Part shown: one piece after another, positions 1 to 12,700 of the stretch
How the letters are laid out: each line of letters begins with the position of its first letter
Position numbering within the stretch: the stretch's first letter is position 1
NCBI RefSeq assembly: GCF_018873765.1
Contig: NC_057923.1
Coordinates: 8,568,413 to 8,632,412 of the forward strand
Origin: Telopea speciosissima
Taxonomy: Eukaryota > Streptophyta > Magnoliopsida > Proteales > Proteaceae
Direction of reading: 5' to 3'
DNA: 64,000 bases
The notes under the pieces: generated by a model
Seen by the model: the letters and a program-made list of their open reading frames with translations, nothing else
What the model was told of the DNA's origin: nothing
The model's database searches: none
Made by a program: the position numbers and the translations under genes

Positions 1-717
1 AGCACTTATTAACAGAAAATACATGACTTGCCGCAGGCGATAGGGGAGGGCGGTCTCAAAGATAAGCTCAACATGCCTCAACACCACTACGATTAATGGT
101 CCCAACCATCAGTTTAGTAGCCATACATACTAAGGACTCTTATATGAAAATCAAATGGGACTCGTGCCACGTCTTGTCTAGAGAGAAGTATTTCTCTCTC
201 ACTCTCTCTCTCATATGAGATTCTTTATTATTTTCTTTCTCCTATTCTAACATTTCTACACTAGCTCCACTCTCCCTCATGAAATATTGAGTTAAAGTAA
301 AGGGAGAAGGTTCTCTGAGCTATGTGTAAGGTACTCTAGCATCTCTTTGGCTATCTCACTTCTCCTCACATGAAATGACTTTACTGCCCTCCAATGTATG
401 ATACTATTATGTACAATACCATTTTGCTGTACCTCGTTGGTGTGCTTCTCTATGTCACTTGCTCAAAGAATACCCTCCCTTAAATAAATTACACAATTAT
501 GATCCAAATGTGTGGAGAGTAATTATTCTCCATGTGCTGTGCTAATTTTCCAAGAATGTGTTACCCTTAACAAAGGCCTCTGTTAGTTATTACACAAAAA
601 TGAGAGGATAAAGTGAGATCTCCATTGAAGAGATGCTTCCCCCAAAAGAAGCTAGCGTTCAACTACCTTAATTGGCAAGGGCCACTAAGATTGAAAAGTG
701 ATGCTAAAGTTCAATCT
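1..717. other. AT-rich intergenic sequence without a recognisable gene
   Basis: I see no coding exon, RNA gene or clear terminal-repeat element here. There is a short CT microsatellite near 196-213 and otherwise low-complexity AT-rich plant intergenic DNA. Confidence 0.5.
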
Positions 718-726
718 TTTATTTGA

Positions 727-1577
727 GAGAAAATTACTTGGACACCCCCTAGCCGATGGTTATTTTGTTTACGATCACCAACTTTTCAAACAATTACTTG
801 ACACCCCCTGAAACCTAACGGTGTTAATCTGTTGTTAGTGTTTAAATGGAAATGTCCATTTTACCTTATGAGTTATTCAACTGAAATTTATGAACATCTT
901 GCCCTTCTTCTTCTTCTTGAAAATCATAGTATTTAAGTATTGATTGAAAAGATATTTTGTTTGTTTTCACTTTCCTGTTTCCGGTTCTGTTATTTTATTC
1001 CTTCTATAGTTTTTACGATCTCTTCCAATGTGTGACATTAATGTCTTCATATGATGGCTGATCCCACTGGGTCCAAGTTCAAATTAATTAGAGGCTGGCT
1101 TTTCTGTGTGGTTTGGGGCATGAAATCGTGTAATACTGAAGGGTTTACATGTGGTTGGTCTTTGGTCCACCATTGCACTGTCCTTTTCTATTCACTTCGT
1201 CTTTTTCGGGTTTTGTCTGGTATTAAGATGATGGGTCAGGGAGGAACTTGGGATAATGGAATGTGACTTGTTACAACTTAGTAGTTACTGGATTTAGGGC
1301 AGAAGGAATGGGTTTTTTATGCTTGTCACCCAATGTTTCAGAAATTGAATCGAAATCCCCCAATGGTTTGATTGGAATCACCCGACGCTGTTGATATGGG
1401 GGTGGAGGGAATGAGATAGGGTGAGGCAAGGTCGTATGGGATAGGTTGCAACAAGAAGAAGAAGAAGAAACAGAAGGAGGTAAATCTATCACTTCAGTAA
1501 CCTTTAAGGTAGGCATTACAAAAACAGGAGAATAAACAAAATGGCCATAGTTTAAGAGGTGTCTAAGTAATTTTATT
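727..1577. mobile_element. Non-autonomous Mutator-like (MULE) element, 851 bp
   Basis: The left end reads GAGAAAATTACTTGGACACC. The right end, reverse-complemented, reads AATAAAATTACTTAGACACC, so the two form terminal inverted repeats. Both ends are flanked by the same 9-bp direct repeat TTTATTTGA (718-726 and 1578-1586), the target-site length typical of Mutator-like elements. The interior has no transposase. Short open frames exist on both strands (for example a serine/proline-rich frame on the minus strand at 1271-1516), but I recognise no protein. It could carry an old captured host fragment; that is inference only. Confidence 0.7.
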
Positions 1578-2085
1578 TTTATTTGAAGCCCTCTTTTCTT
1601 GATGCGAATACTCTGTAATCAAGAGTTTTTTTTTTTTGCTCAGGTTTCCTGTTTGATACGGTCGTCAAGTCGTCAAGTTCCTCTATAAGGAGGAAAAATG
1701 ACGACTTAACCTCAATAGGGCAATGTGTTCAGGCAGGGGGTTAGGTTGTCATTTCCGAACCCCATATGAGAGGAACCGGGCAACTGGACTAGATTGGGAA
1801 TATGAAAGGATAATCATCCTTACATCAATACCCTACACTTAAAATCTTTGATGATTGATTATATGGTTTCTTGTTTTCTAGAACTACTCTAATAAGATTG
1901 CTAAAGAAAGACAAGATCACAGATTTTCATTTTAGCACAACTTCGTTTCTTTATTTATTTCTAAAATTATAAGGACAAAAAAGGGAAACAGAGACCTTTT
2001 TTTTTTAAAACTAACGAAACCAGCGTACATGAACACTTGCAACCAAACGGAGAGTCTAATCATAATGTGAAGATTAGATCTCTTT

Positions 2086-2892
2086 TTAACTGGGCGGAGC
2101 AGCCTTGGACCTGGCATGCAAGATCTTAGCGAATTCCGCCAGCTTTTCCGTTTCCGGCATCACATCCTTCACCGCCGGATCCGAACAGAATTTTTCAGCC
2201 CAACCCACCAAACCAGGCGTCTTAGTTTCGTCCAAGAACTTCACTCCATTAAACTTCTCAGTCACCTTGAGCCAACCCAAGAAACAACCAAATGCGATGT
2301 CAAGGTACCCAATCCTCTCCCCACCAAAGAAAGAACCCTTCTTCCCTTTGTTACACTTCTGGAAAGCTTCTTCCAGCAACACCAATCCATCCTTGACTTG
2401 CTCTATCCCCGCCGCTTTCGCTTCCTCACTCTCAGCTTTTTGTATTCCACTTAAAGCCGGAAACCACTATACAAAATTAATAAAATAATTAACGATTAAC
2501 GATTAGCTTTTAAGGATGAATTCTACCCAAGTCTAGTCTATAATAAGATCCAACGGATCGAAAAAAACATATACCTTATCATCGATGTAGACAGCCCAAA
2601 AGCGGGCGATGGCGCGATCGTAAGGGTCGGAAGGGAGGATTGAGGGACCGGAGGTCCAGATCTCGTCGACGTATTGGACGATAATGAGGGATTCACATAT
2701 GGGTTTGTCGGCGTGGATGAGAACTGGGATTTTCTTGTAGACAGGGTTGGATTGGAGGAGGAGTTGGCTTTTGGGTGCAAACGTTTCTTGGAGAAACTCG
2801 TAGGTGATGGTCTTGATGTTTAGGGCGATTCTCGCCCGCATCACGAACGGGCTTGGCCATGCGCCCACGAGCTTCACGTCACCGTCAGCCAT
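2086..2892 (-). CDS. GSTU: Tau-class glutathione S-transferase (GSTU17/18-like), 2 exons, 232 aa
   Basis: CDS = complement(join(2086..2466, 2575..2892)). The 108-nt intron has a GT donor (2574-2573) and AG acceptor (2468-2467) in phase 0, after the conserved YIDDK, the usual tau intron position. The enzyme conjugates glutathione to electrophiles in the cytosol. The N-terminal thioredoxin-fold domain (about 1-80) has the tau motif GAWPSPFVMR with the likely catalytic Ser14, the KKIPVL cis-Pro motif at 53-58 and the glutathione-binding ES pair at 67-68. The C-terminal helical domain follows, with WFPAL at the exon 2 start and GYLDIAFGCFLGWL. Residues GAWxSPFVMR and MPETxKLAEFAK resemble Arabidopsis GSTU17/GSTU18 rather than other tau members. 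The start at 2892 (MADGDVKLVG) was chosen over an in-frame upstream codon at 2937 because it matches the family N-terminus. Length is normal for the family; no defect is seen. Confidence 0.95.
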
Positions 2893-2948
2893 TGTGATAT
2901 TCTGGATCGAGGTGAATAACCCTGCAACAGATAACAAAACTTAGAAGC

Positions 2949-2974
2949 TCTCTCTCTCACACACACACACAGAG
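2949..2974. repeat. CT/CA dinucleotide microsatellite in the GST 5' leader
   Basis: A run of CT followed by CA dinucleotides lies between the predicted promoter and the GST start codon, so it is probably in the transcribed 5' leader (GA/TG on the coding strand). Confidence 0.6.
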
Positions 2975-3000
2975 TAGTAAGTTTGAAGGAGTTCCTTATC

Positions 3001-3008
3001 TTTAAATA
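3001..3008 (-). promoter_or_regulatory. Possible TATA box of the GST gene
   Basis: On the minus strand the sequence reads TATTTAAA, about 110 nt upstream of the GST start codon. A transcription start about 30 nt downstream would give a leader of roughly 80 nt that includes the CT/CA repeat. This rests on spacing and consensus only. Confidence 0.4.
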
Positions 3009-4670
3009 GATGGTAATGGAGTTTGGTACAGTGAGTCGGTGATTTTTAATTACTTTGTCAGATGGGTAGTTGTGGAATGTCGAACCAAAAGGGGAAGTTT
3101 GAGATATTTAGAGCGAGTCATTTAAAAGATCAATCAAGATCGGGGTAAGACGATTATTGCGCATCTCATTGTGTCTTGATAGAAATGCTATCGGACAGCT
3201 CGAAAGTGAAGAATTCAAATTGAAGTTGATCTGACACCGCCTTAAAAGATTTCCATCTTTACCAAGAACGAAAAAAAACATTAAAAGATTTTCATACATG
3301 CTTTGCAACGGTGTGGACGTTGCCGGCCCTGGTCACAAATCAACAAAAGTTGTCTTTTTTAACACTTCGTCAGCAGACTTGTAAGTCGTCGCCATAGCCA
3401 AAACCCTAAAACCCTAGGAGTCTTTGTGTGGCTGGGAATGTGCACACGGTAGCTTTATTAACTCTATGGTTATAAAGCCATGGGGCCATGACCTTTGTTT
3501 TATGGTTTTGCGTTCCAACTTTGTCTGACTTGACCGGTTACGTAGCTTATGTGAACGTCTCTTTGTGTCGATTTTCTTATATCATACTAGAAGACCGATA
3601 TGTCATTTTAGAATGAAAAGAGAGAGAGAGACAGATAAACGTTCCCTTACGCTATCCGGCAACTGTCTGTTTTATGGGTAGAAGATCGTTGTCGGGTTGC
3701 TTGGACCTTGTACAAGCGTAGGGTCAATAAGAATGCATGCAAGGGTATCACCGGATGTAGCTCTGGGATATGGGGATTACACCCCATGGATGGTGGGAGA
3801 TCGACTGTGGTGGTTAAATGTCATTAGGGAGGATCTGAATTAATGGTTTGATGACTTTGATTTTCTTTCTAATGAATTACTTTTCTTAATTCATATTTTA
3901 CCTTTGATTATGTAAATCCATCTATATAAAAAATCTATTTATTTGTTAGTTGTAATAGATTGGAAATCTAATTTTCCTGTAGATATTCTTTGATTTTCTG
4001 TAATCCCTGTAATAACTCTCTTCCCTTGTATAGCTCTTTCCTTATGTGACCTGCCTTGTATACATCCTTTTACTTGTAAAAAAAAAAAATAATAATAATA
4101 ATTGTACAGCTTATTAGATTTCCAATTTATATAGCTAACATATGCAAGGGACTATATGGTGTATTTGTCCAATTAAGGTTGATTTCCCTCGATAATTTTC
4201 CCTTACAAATATCTATTGTAATGTAATTATATTTGTAGCCTTGGCATATATCTAAGGGAGCTACACTTTCTTCTTCTTTTTTGATGATAGGAGATACACT
4301 AATTTATATGTAGCTGATTTGATGCCCAACTCCTCATTTTCGCTTGTTATGACTTGATAAAGCCAAATAATAATAATAAAGGAAAAAAGAACGTTAATCC
4401 GTCACATGGTTCATGTGCCCAAACACATGATTTTATGAAATTACCACTCAACCCTCAATGAATTAAAAAATACCATTCAGTCAAATGCTTCTACATGCAC
4501 TCTTATTGACCCCCACACTGGTGCAAATGCCACATGACCACACAACGATCTATTACCCTAATAATAAGCATGTTGGTATATAATTCGATTTCAGGTTAAT
4601 TAGGTTGAAGCTTAGTTCTAAAGCCTAGACAGCTAAACCTCATTGGCCTTATCTCAACCTCACAGAAGGA
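3009..4670. other. Intergenic sequence, possible old retroelement pieces
   Basis: No gene is seen. The stretch at about 3880-4130 has a TG-rich, AT-rich texture like the transcribed part of a plant LTR, with a poly-A/AAT run at 4078-4101, but I cannot place ends or a target duplication. Confidence 0.35.
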
Positions 4671-4994
4671 TACATTTAGTTGCAAGAGGAATTAAAGGGA
4701 AGAGACTAGAGAGGGAGAATTTTTCAAACCTAAAATGAAAAACTTTTGTAATCATTACCCCTATGTGATTGTATAAATTACTTAAATTTCTTACTGTATT
4801 TAGTAATGATATATTTTACATGTAATTTTTATTTTACTATTTTTTAAACTAAAGTGAAATTTAATAACCAAATATGGAATGATTTAGAGTTAGTGACATA
4901 ATCATATGTGGTAATGATTACAAAAGTTTTTTTTTTAGATTTAAAATTTTCACTTCCCTACCCTTTAATTCCCCCTTACAACCAAACAAAGCCT
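4671..4994. repeat. MITE-like imperfect inverted repeat
   Basis: The left arm (from about 4671) contains GAGGAATTAAAGGGAAGAGA and later ACTTTTGTAATCATTACC. The right arm, ending with ACAACCAAACAAAGCCT near 4994, carries the reverse complement of the same blocks (GGAATTAAAGGG and ACTTTTGTAATCATTACC). The arms surround an AT-rich centre of about 100 bp. This fits a miniature inverted-repeat transposable element. I could not find a convincing target-site duplication, so family and exact ends are uncertain. Confidence 0.5.
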
Positions 4995-4997
4995 AGG

Positions 4998-5412
4998 CCC
5001 CATTTATTTGACGAATAAAAAGGGGTGGGAAACTTGTGAGGATCGGTCCCACATGTTGTGGATTGGGTTGGCAAAGAAAGAAAAAATATAGAATATACAT
5101 TTTGTAATGGGGTGTGATTATCTAGGGGAGAGATATAGGAAATGGACATAAGAGAGAGATAGAATCAAGATTAACTTTTTTCATGAATAGTGCCAAAGTC
5201 CTAGTGATTTGATAGGATTTTGAAAATGAATGGGGTGGAAAAAAGAGGAGTGTCACCTCACCACACAGAAAATACGTTTAATGAGATTATCTAAAAGTTT
5301 TCAACCTCATCTAACCAAACAATCATGTTTGTTATAGTTCGTGGGAAACAAGTACAAATTTCCCACTTTTAAACGAAAAACATTTTTCGCTTTTTTCTGT
5401 CAAACAAACAGA
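4998..5412. repeat. Second MITE-like inverted repeat
   Basis: The left part has CCCATTTATTTGACGAATAA followed by GTGGGAAACTTGT. The right part reverse-complements to CTGTTTGTTTGACAGAAAAA followed by GTGGGAAATTTGT. Order and spacing agree with terminal inverted repeats of a small DNA element. No clear target duplication was seen. Confidence 0.4.
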
Positions 5413-5451
5413 GATTAAGAGTATGGGAAGAAGGAAAATACTATCATGAGT

Positions 5452-6312
5452 CTAAGGATGTAAACGGATCGAATTCAGGATAGTGACATTATTCGTATCT
5501 GATTATATTCGGATGGATTCAGATAACATCCTATCGATTTTCAGACTGATTCAGATAGTTTTCGGATAGTATTTTTTGAATACAGATTCTCTTAAATGGA
5601 TATGAACGCAGATTGAATATAAATTTTCGATTATCCGTTGCCATCTTTACCATATTTTTTTTTATGAGGGTTAGGGTTGAGACTTAAGAGTTCAGAAACT
5701 ACCATTTCTTCTACTATTCTTTGTCTTTGAATTTCTTGCGTTTTTTACTTTTGATTTTCTCTTGTATTTATTTTAATAGATATGTGATTCCATGCATAAC
5801 ATTCCATAAAACAACATACATAAACCAATAGAAACTCTAGAAAAATAATCACATTAGTACCGTCAGATTGCCAAACGAATCGGATAAGGTAACTTAAAAG
5901 GATAAACAAATACTAAGCCCAAACAACCGACCCGATCTGGTTCGGACAAAAACTGAACATATGTTGAAATACGTATCGATTCGAAAGTCTCGACCATCAA
6001 CATCTCATCCACACCTCTCATAAGAGATGAAGACACTTTATAGATAACCCAAAAAAGTACTGAAATGCTCTCAATAAGCCTAAACGATCCATTCGGTCTG
6101 GTTTAGACAATAACTAAATATAGATACAGAGATATATTTCAAACATTTTTATTACCATCAGATTGCTAAACGAATCGGATCGGATAATAATCGATCGAAT
6201 ACGGGAATTATCATATTCGTAATCTATTAGTTTTTGGACGGATTCGGATTCTCCTAAACGGATACGAATGCAAATCGAATATGAAATTTCGATTATCCAT
6301 TGACATCCTTAC
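5452..6312. repeat. Pair of diverged direct repeats around about 520 bp
   Basis: The blocks at 5452-5651 and 6171-6312 share, in the same orientation, the string TTTCGATTATCC followed by GTTG/ATTG and CCATC/ACATC, preceded by CGGATACGAATGC-like sequence rich in CGGAT. The arrangement resembles two terminal repeats or a partial duplication of a common plant dispersed repeat. I cannot assign a family. Confidence 0.35.
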
Positions 6313-6485
6313 TTGAGTCCATGACCTATTGAGCACTCCAGCCCTAGACATGAATCAAAGGACTGACTCATGTATTGATGTGGCAAAATGTGGAACCCAT
6401 GATTTAGTGGTTGATGAGCGTTGTTCGTAATTGATATAATACGAGGCAATTAACTCTTTAATTGCTAGTTGTAAATAGTAGCTTA

Positions 6486-8272
6486 GGGTGTCTTTGGTAT
6501 AGTTTTTATTTTTTATTTTTGTCTTTAAAAACATTTTTGGTTACGTTTGGTATCGTTTATGGGACTTATTTCTATTTAAAAAAGATTGAAAAAAACCAAA
6601 AATAAAAAATAGATTGAAAACCATTTATGATTTTTACCTAAAAATCATTTTTGACCATTTATCCGGGGACTTTAATGAGCACGTGCTCATAAGTCTCAAA
6701 ATTGAAGGATAAGAGCGTCATTTCATTGTTTTATTAGGCGACCCCATCTGTCGAAGGAATCCTTCGTCCCTAACCCCAACCCATCATCATCGTCGTCGTC
6801 TTCTACCTCCAGCCCTAAGAAAACCGACTCTGACTACTAGCTTCTTACATCGATGATTTTGCCGATCAGTTTTGGCATTGAGTGTTTTTTAGGAAGATCC
6901 TACCATCTCTCTCTTCTCCGGCGGAGTCAGCGGAAACAATGCACACACCAACCTCGGTACCACAACCATAGCCGCAATGGTTTGGTTGGGGGTGGGTGGT
7001 GCGGCAAGGGTGGTTCTTCTTGGTTTTTAGGTTTTCTTGCGCAGGGAGGTCGATCGGATTCGATCTCTTCTTCACGGTGTCTTCTGGAAGGGTCGAGCGG
7101 TGGCAAGAGGGACCCGAATCTCTCTCTCTCCTCTACCACAGCGGGACGGCACTCCGACGGTCCTATTGCAGTGTCTTGTTCTCCTCTACCTGCGAGAGCT
7201 GGAGCAGAGCACAAGCGGCGATTTTGGAAAAATTCTAGAGAGATAGATCTGAACCCTCTAGGCTAATTTACCCTGAAAACTCAGTTTAGTTGTACCAATT
7301 TTGAATTAATTTCGATTAATTCGATTCAGATTTTTTCTGTACTAAACCCATTTTCTTTTCTGGGCCTAGCTAACACGGTAGCTCTGCTCTGCTACCACCA
7401 CTCACCCAATATTTTTTTTTTTTTTTGTTTTCTTGACATCCAAAAATAAAAATTAGCCGTAGTAGTAGTAACTGATTAGTTAAATTGTAATACTAATAAT
7501 ACAGGAGGAGTAACGTCCATGGATGACTTCTTAGAGAAATTCTTTCCAACAGTATACGAAAGAAAACTGAAAGCACATGAGAACAACTATTGCAAATACG
7601 ACAATCAATTCCTGCAATTGTTCACGTCGTCCTTGTATCTGTCCGCCCTCATCTTCAGTAACATTCGACTTCCTTGACATTGATAATCTGGTAAAGAACT
7701 AATTGCCTGTCTTCAGCGACCGTAAAATGGTTTTGAATTGCTCCCTTGCTTTAGTATAATTCATTTTGTGTCTCTTGAGAGAGAGAGAGAGAGAGATTAA
7801 AGGATGCCTACAGAGATCTTGGATGATGACAATGGTGCAGGTAGCGAGATGCTAACGGCGTCGATAGTGATGGTTTGCATAGTTGCAGACTCTGCGGTTT
7901 GTTCATAAAAATTGTTAATATATATAATCTCTTTCGGATCTGGATCTTAGGAGATTAAATCGCATATGGATGGGTGATCTAAACCCAAAATCCAAAAATG
8001 AAATAAGGAAAATCCAAAGAGATTGATACCCAACGACTCGGTTTGAGTTTATGCCTTGGGAAAAGGAAGATGGGTAAAGGTGGCATCTCTTCATCCATCC
8101 ACTTCAAAAAACTATTATGCATTGAAGTATACCAAACATATTTCTATGTCTACAATCTATTCTAGGTAATGGTTACCAAACAATTTTTATGTTTTTGATT
8201 AAAAATGATTTTCACAAATGATTTTTATTAAATAAATAAAAATAAAAAATAAAAAACATACCAAAGAGAGCC
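6486..8272. mobile_element. PIF/Harbinger-type element, 1,787 bp, with captured host sequence
   Basis: The left end begins GGGTGTCTTTGGTATAG. The right end reverse-complements to GGCTCTCTTTGGTATG, and both continue into matching TTTTTTATTTTTTATTTTT tracts. Both ends abut the trinucleotide TTA (6483-6485 and 8273-8275), the target duplication of the PIF/Harbinger superfamily. No DDE transposase or Myb-like ORF is present, so it is non-autonomous. The interior is GC-richer than its surroundings at about 6730-7260 and holds an exon-like sugar-transporter fragment at 7505-7660. A GA microsatellite lies at 7778-7796. Confidence 0.75.
7505..7677 (+). pseudogene. Captured exon fragment of a sugar transport protein (STP) gene
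   Basis: After an acceptor-like ACAG (7501-7504), the frame reads [15 protein letters not shown], then VYERK, then [19 protein letters not shown] and LSAL before running off the homology near 7660; a stop follows at 7675-7677. These are the conserved motifs of the first extracellular loop and second membrane segment of plant STP monosaccharide/H+ symporters. A full protein has about 500 residues; only about 50 are here, with no initiator exon and no downstream exons. The intron-like acceptor suggests genomic DNA was copied rather than cDNA. It lies inside the PIF/Harbinger element, so capture is the simplest explanation. Confidence 0.8.
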
Positions 8273-8275
8273 TTA

Positions 8276-9760
8276 GTACGTTTTCTTTCCTTATTTTTGG
8301 CTTCACTGAATGCAGCTTTTTGGATGTTAACAGTAGATGCCAACAAAGGGCAATCGCATATCCAGACAAATTAATGGTACCCCTCAGCACCAACTGAGCG
8401 AAGGCAGTGACAATGGGAAGCTTCACCGTAGAAGTAGGGAAGACAAAGAAAAACCAAGCAACAAGAGGTTGCCTTAGTAGAGAGATGTAATTTTATTTTT
8501 TTTTTTGGGTAAAGTACAGTGATGTAATTGGGCTCTAAGTATGAGTGTCAATCTATTGATTTGTGTTGGTTTGGGTTTGGGTTAAATTGGTTTCGGTGTA
8601 GTAATGGTGAATCTGAAACCAAACGGATAAGAAAAGTTTTCGGTTTGCTTTTGGGTTCTTATTGATTTATTATTAGGTTGATTCAGTTTTGATCTAATTT
8701 GATTCGTTATAAGGACCGAGTTTACCTTCACCCATGGGGAATGAGAATGGGGGAAAAAAATTGAAGTAATCACATATCAATGTGTTTTGAGTTTATACCA
8801 TTGAACAAGTGAAGGGAGTCAAGGAGTTAAGGCTTTCTTATTGTTTTAGATTATGGATTTACTATTTAGTTAACTTCGTTTCTAAGTGAACTAGTTTTAT
8901 GATTTTTTTAAAAGCGATTAAACTTGCTGATTTTGTCAGGACTCGGGTAAAAATACCAAGTCTTATTTGACTCGGACCATTTATGATCCAGTCTCGTCAT
9001 TTTTTTACCCTAGCCTGGTCTACACGACTCTTGACCAGATTTTTCAAAATTTGACTCGAATCGGGTGACTCGCCCCAGTCAAAACCCAGTTTTCCAACTT
9101 ATGGTACGAACAAAGGTAAAAAGATTAAAAAAAAAAAGGGCAAATGTATCAAATTTGGACCAATGGATGATCCCAGACACCGATCTGTTCCCAATACTGA
9201 GATTCCGAACCTTGCTGAGGAAAACCTCCTCTTCTTCGAACTAGAAATTATTTTTTTTGTTTTTTTGGTAGATTCAAACTCGAAACTCAAGCAAGACTCT
9301 ATTGTGTTTCCCTACCAAAGGAAAGGGAAAGGTCACCCATGCCTTTCCTCATTAATTGTTTTTATCTTGACTTGGGCTTGCTTGTGGGCTTTCGAGTGGA
9401 CTTCAAAATTGAATTGCTCTCAGACCCATTGACTTGAGCTGCCAAACCAGAATTCGTTTGGGCTTTTCAAAATAGAAAAACCTTTGGGCTGAGTGTCTTT
9501 GGCTGGGCTCTTTTCTTGGGCTTTCTTTTTGGTTTTCTTGTCTTCAACCTCTCAAGTCTCTAAACATATGTACAGTAGACGCCTAGATTGAGGGGTAAAA
9601 TAAAATAGAAGAATAAAAAAAAATAAAGAAAAATCGGAGTGTGAAGAAATAGTACTTTTTGGGGGCTTCAACCAAACCAGAGACAAGAACAGACTCGAGA
9701 GTGAGAGAGTTCATCTCGGGTCTCAACCTAGAAGCAAGAAAAAGAGGGCGCAGAGCGAAG
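8276..9760. other. Intergenic region and ELF5 upstream sequence
   Basis: No gene is recognised. Short AT-rich and GGTTTGGGTTT-like tracts occur near 8565-8590. The last about 150 bases before 9761 are purine-rich and probably form the ELF5 5' leader. No clear TATA box could be assigned. Confidence 0.4.
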
Positions 9761-12700
9761 ATGAAGACGACGAAGGGAGGGAAAGTCATGAACCCTACCG
9801 ATGCCTACCGGAAGGAGCTCCGTAAGAAGGAGCTCAAGAGGGTAATAAAGCTTGCAACTTTCGTTCTAGGGTTATAATTTTTAATCATTCTTTATTTCAT
9901 CCTCAACCTTCGTGAATGGAATTCTTCAGTGTAGGTAATAATATGTTTGATGTACTTTTTATTGAACCTATTTATTATATGTCGGGTTTGTTTGTTTTTT
10001 GTTTTTTTTTTAAATGGTGATATTTGTATCATTTATGGCCTCACTTAATGGCTTGAATCTTTATTCAAACATTCCTCAGTTTTTTATGTTTCTTTGTTAA
10101 ACAGAACAAAAAGGAAAGAAAGAAAGTAAGGGAGGTCGGCATTTTGAAGAAGGATCCAGATACAATCAGGGATCAGATTGGAAAGTTGGAAATTATGAGT
10201 ATGTTATTCTTCTTCTTCTATCATTTCTTTTTCATTCATTCTCCAAATGTGCAACTTTACCATACCATTATCTGCTCCATACTGAAAGCTGTCTGCAGCA
10301 ACTAGGAGTATTTTGATGTAATGGAATTCGTTAGTATTATTAGATCAGTTAGAACTGTCTTTGTTTCTGGATTGTAATACTTAGGCATTATTTTTAGTTG
10401 ATTGTCTTGGATGATGGAACTTTGTAGAAATTAGAAGAAAACTGAACCTGTCAACTCACCCATTGTAAACATAAAATTTATTTTTATATATGTTAACTAT
10501 TTCCTTTGACTTGGAGCTAGAGTAGCTTAGGGTCATGTAGCTGGTGGATTATTTGAAATTGTATCACTAAAATGGAGTTTAGGGATCTTCTTATACTTGC
10601 ATAACCCAAGAGAACTAACTTTTGTTGTTGGAAGAGTTTAAATCATCAATTTCGTATCGTCACAGTCCTTGTCATAGAGTGGGAGTAGATTTACAGAAGC
10701 ACACTATCAGCTGCTTAGCAAATTAGAGCGTTTTGCTATTTTACTAGAGTTTGTTAGTATGCTCCTCTTGCCTATCTCTTGGGTTAATGTATGAATTTGA
10801 TTTCCGGTAAAGGGAAATGGGAGATTGCATATCAAAACCAAATGATGGTAAAAGCCAAAAGTAGCAAATCTACAATTAAATCCGTGTGTGTATCCTATAG
10901 AACTTTTGAAGATGATATGATGGGGTTTTAGAAGCCTAAAGGATTAGGTTCAGAAACGCATTTGAAAACCAGAATCACAGTGAAGGGGAAAAGACAAGAT
11001 TTAGAAGAAATTCATAACTAACAATCAAAAACTCAGATGAGATTGAAATTTGGTCGGATGTCACTTTAATAGTCTAGAATAACTCCTCAAGATATGATTG
11101 AAACCAGATGGTCAGATCTGGAGTTATGGGATTAATCTTATTGGCAATAGGACTCTAGAAGAATCTCAATTGAAGTAGGACAGATGAGGTATGGTCGGCT
11201 GAAATAAATCAACTCTAACAAAGCTACAGAAAATAAAATTGCAATAATTCAAACACAGCAGATACTTTGACTAAATAGCACTCCAAAATGATGAACCTGG
11301 TGAGGGTGAAAATGAAATATCCTAGAGAACTTATGGGAGTGCTTAAGTTGTAAAGATATCAAAGGAAGTTGTAAAGATATCAAAGGAAGTTAAAAGGTTG
11401 AATGATGAGAAAATGACATTGACAGAAATTAGTAAATCACAAAAACAGAAAAATAGTAAGTAGAGAAAACTGATATAACTCACTAACCAGCCATCTTATG
11501 AACGCAAGATTTACGTCGAATGGAGTAGGAATGGAGGACAGTAACACAATTTAATATCAGCCCAAACTGATGGACCTATTCTTAGAGTCTATCAGCTGAA
11601 GTTTAAACTAGGTTGTTGTCCAACAGAAGATAACAAACATCATAACAGTGCTAGAAATCAACTAACAGAATATAATAGGACTGCCAGAAGAAGAAGAACC
11701 AAGGCCCATCGAACCAGCTCCAGATGAACCAGAACTGGACCAGATCGAGCCAGCCCAGCAGGTCTTCTAGAAGGGCCAAGAAAAAGAGGCCAAAACCCTG
11801 TTTATGTTACTGTTCACGTGAACAGTGTCACTGCCCATATTTGCCTTGTGTGGTATGCTTTTTAGAAGATGTTGTGGGCCCATCAAGTGGAGAAAGCTTC
11901 TATCCTAATGCTGCCATAGTTTAGTTTCTATTTTCAGTTTATATTAGGTAGTTTCTAATTTGGTTATCTTTGCATGTTTAGAAGGCTAAGTTATAAAGCC
12001 TTTAGTAGTTTCTATTTTCATTAAGTTTCTAATTTCTATTAGTTGCTAAGTTTGTCAAGTTGCTATATATTTTAAGTTTCTAATTTTGTAAACTAGCGTA
12101 CTTCATTAAATAGGCAGTCCCTTATTGTAATAGTTAGACAGAATTAATGAATGAAATTTTGAGGCATTCTTGCACTTGATTATGGGAGTAAAGCACCCCT
12201 GTTCAACAGCTGGGGTAGCTGTGGGTGAGAGACCCAGGCTGAGAGAGCCATTCCTCTACCCCCCCTCTCTTCTGTCTTCTCTTCTTTTGCAATTGATCCT
12301 TTGTGCTGCTGTTTCTCTGTTGATCAATACAAGTTCTGTGAAGAATCCTTCGAAGGCTGCAATCAATCCCCAAACACTCCAAGGCTGTTGTTGTTTCTGC
12401 TGCACCCATTCAAGTGAGACTGCTGCTGTTCCTGAGGCTTGATTCCTGCTACAACTTTAAGGCTGTGTATCTCCATTCCCCTTCATCAAAACCTGCAGAG
12501 TTTTGGAGCATCATCTCACACCATCATTCCCTCCATTCGATCCCCATTCTAGCTTGTTCTATTGGCTGGATTGCTTCCAAGCCTTGACCTTCTATTTTCA
12601 TCCCCCCTTCATAACTTCACTTCTGTCCATCAAAATCACTCCAAACTTGCTGCAGATCATCTACTTCACAAGGCCTCCCCTCGATCCAAACTCGAGTCCC

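Noticed and set aside
2086..2892. Extending the Arabidopsis synteny block to include the GST (GSTU9/GSTU10 near HIPL loci)
   Set aside because: The protein resembles GSTU17/GSTU18 in its motifs, not GSTU9 or GSTU10, so its position is not evidence for shared synteny.
6853..7266. 137-codon plus-strand frame in the PIF/Harbinger element
   Set aside because: Alternative frames of similar length exist on both strands, and no motif or family resemblance is visible; GC-rich transposon interior is the simpler reading.
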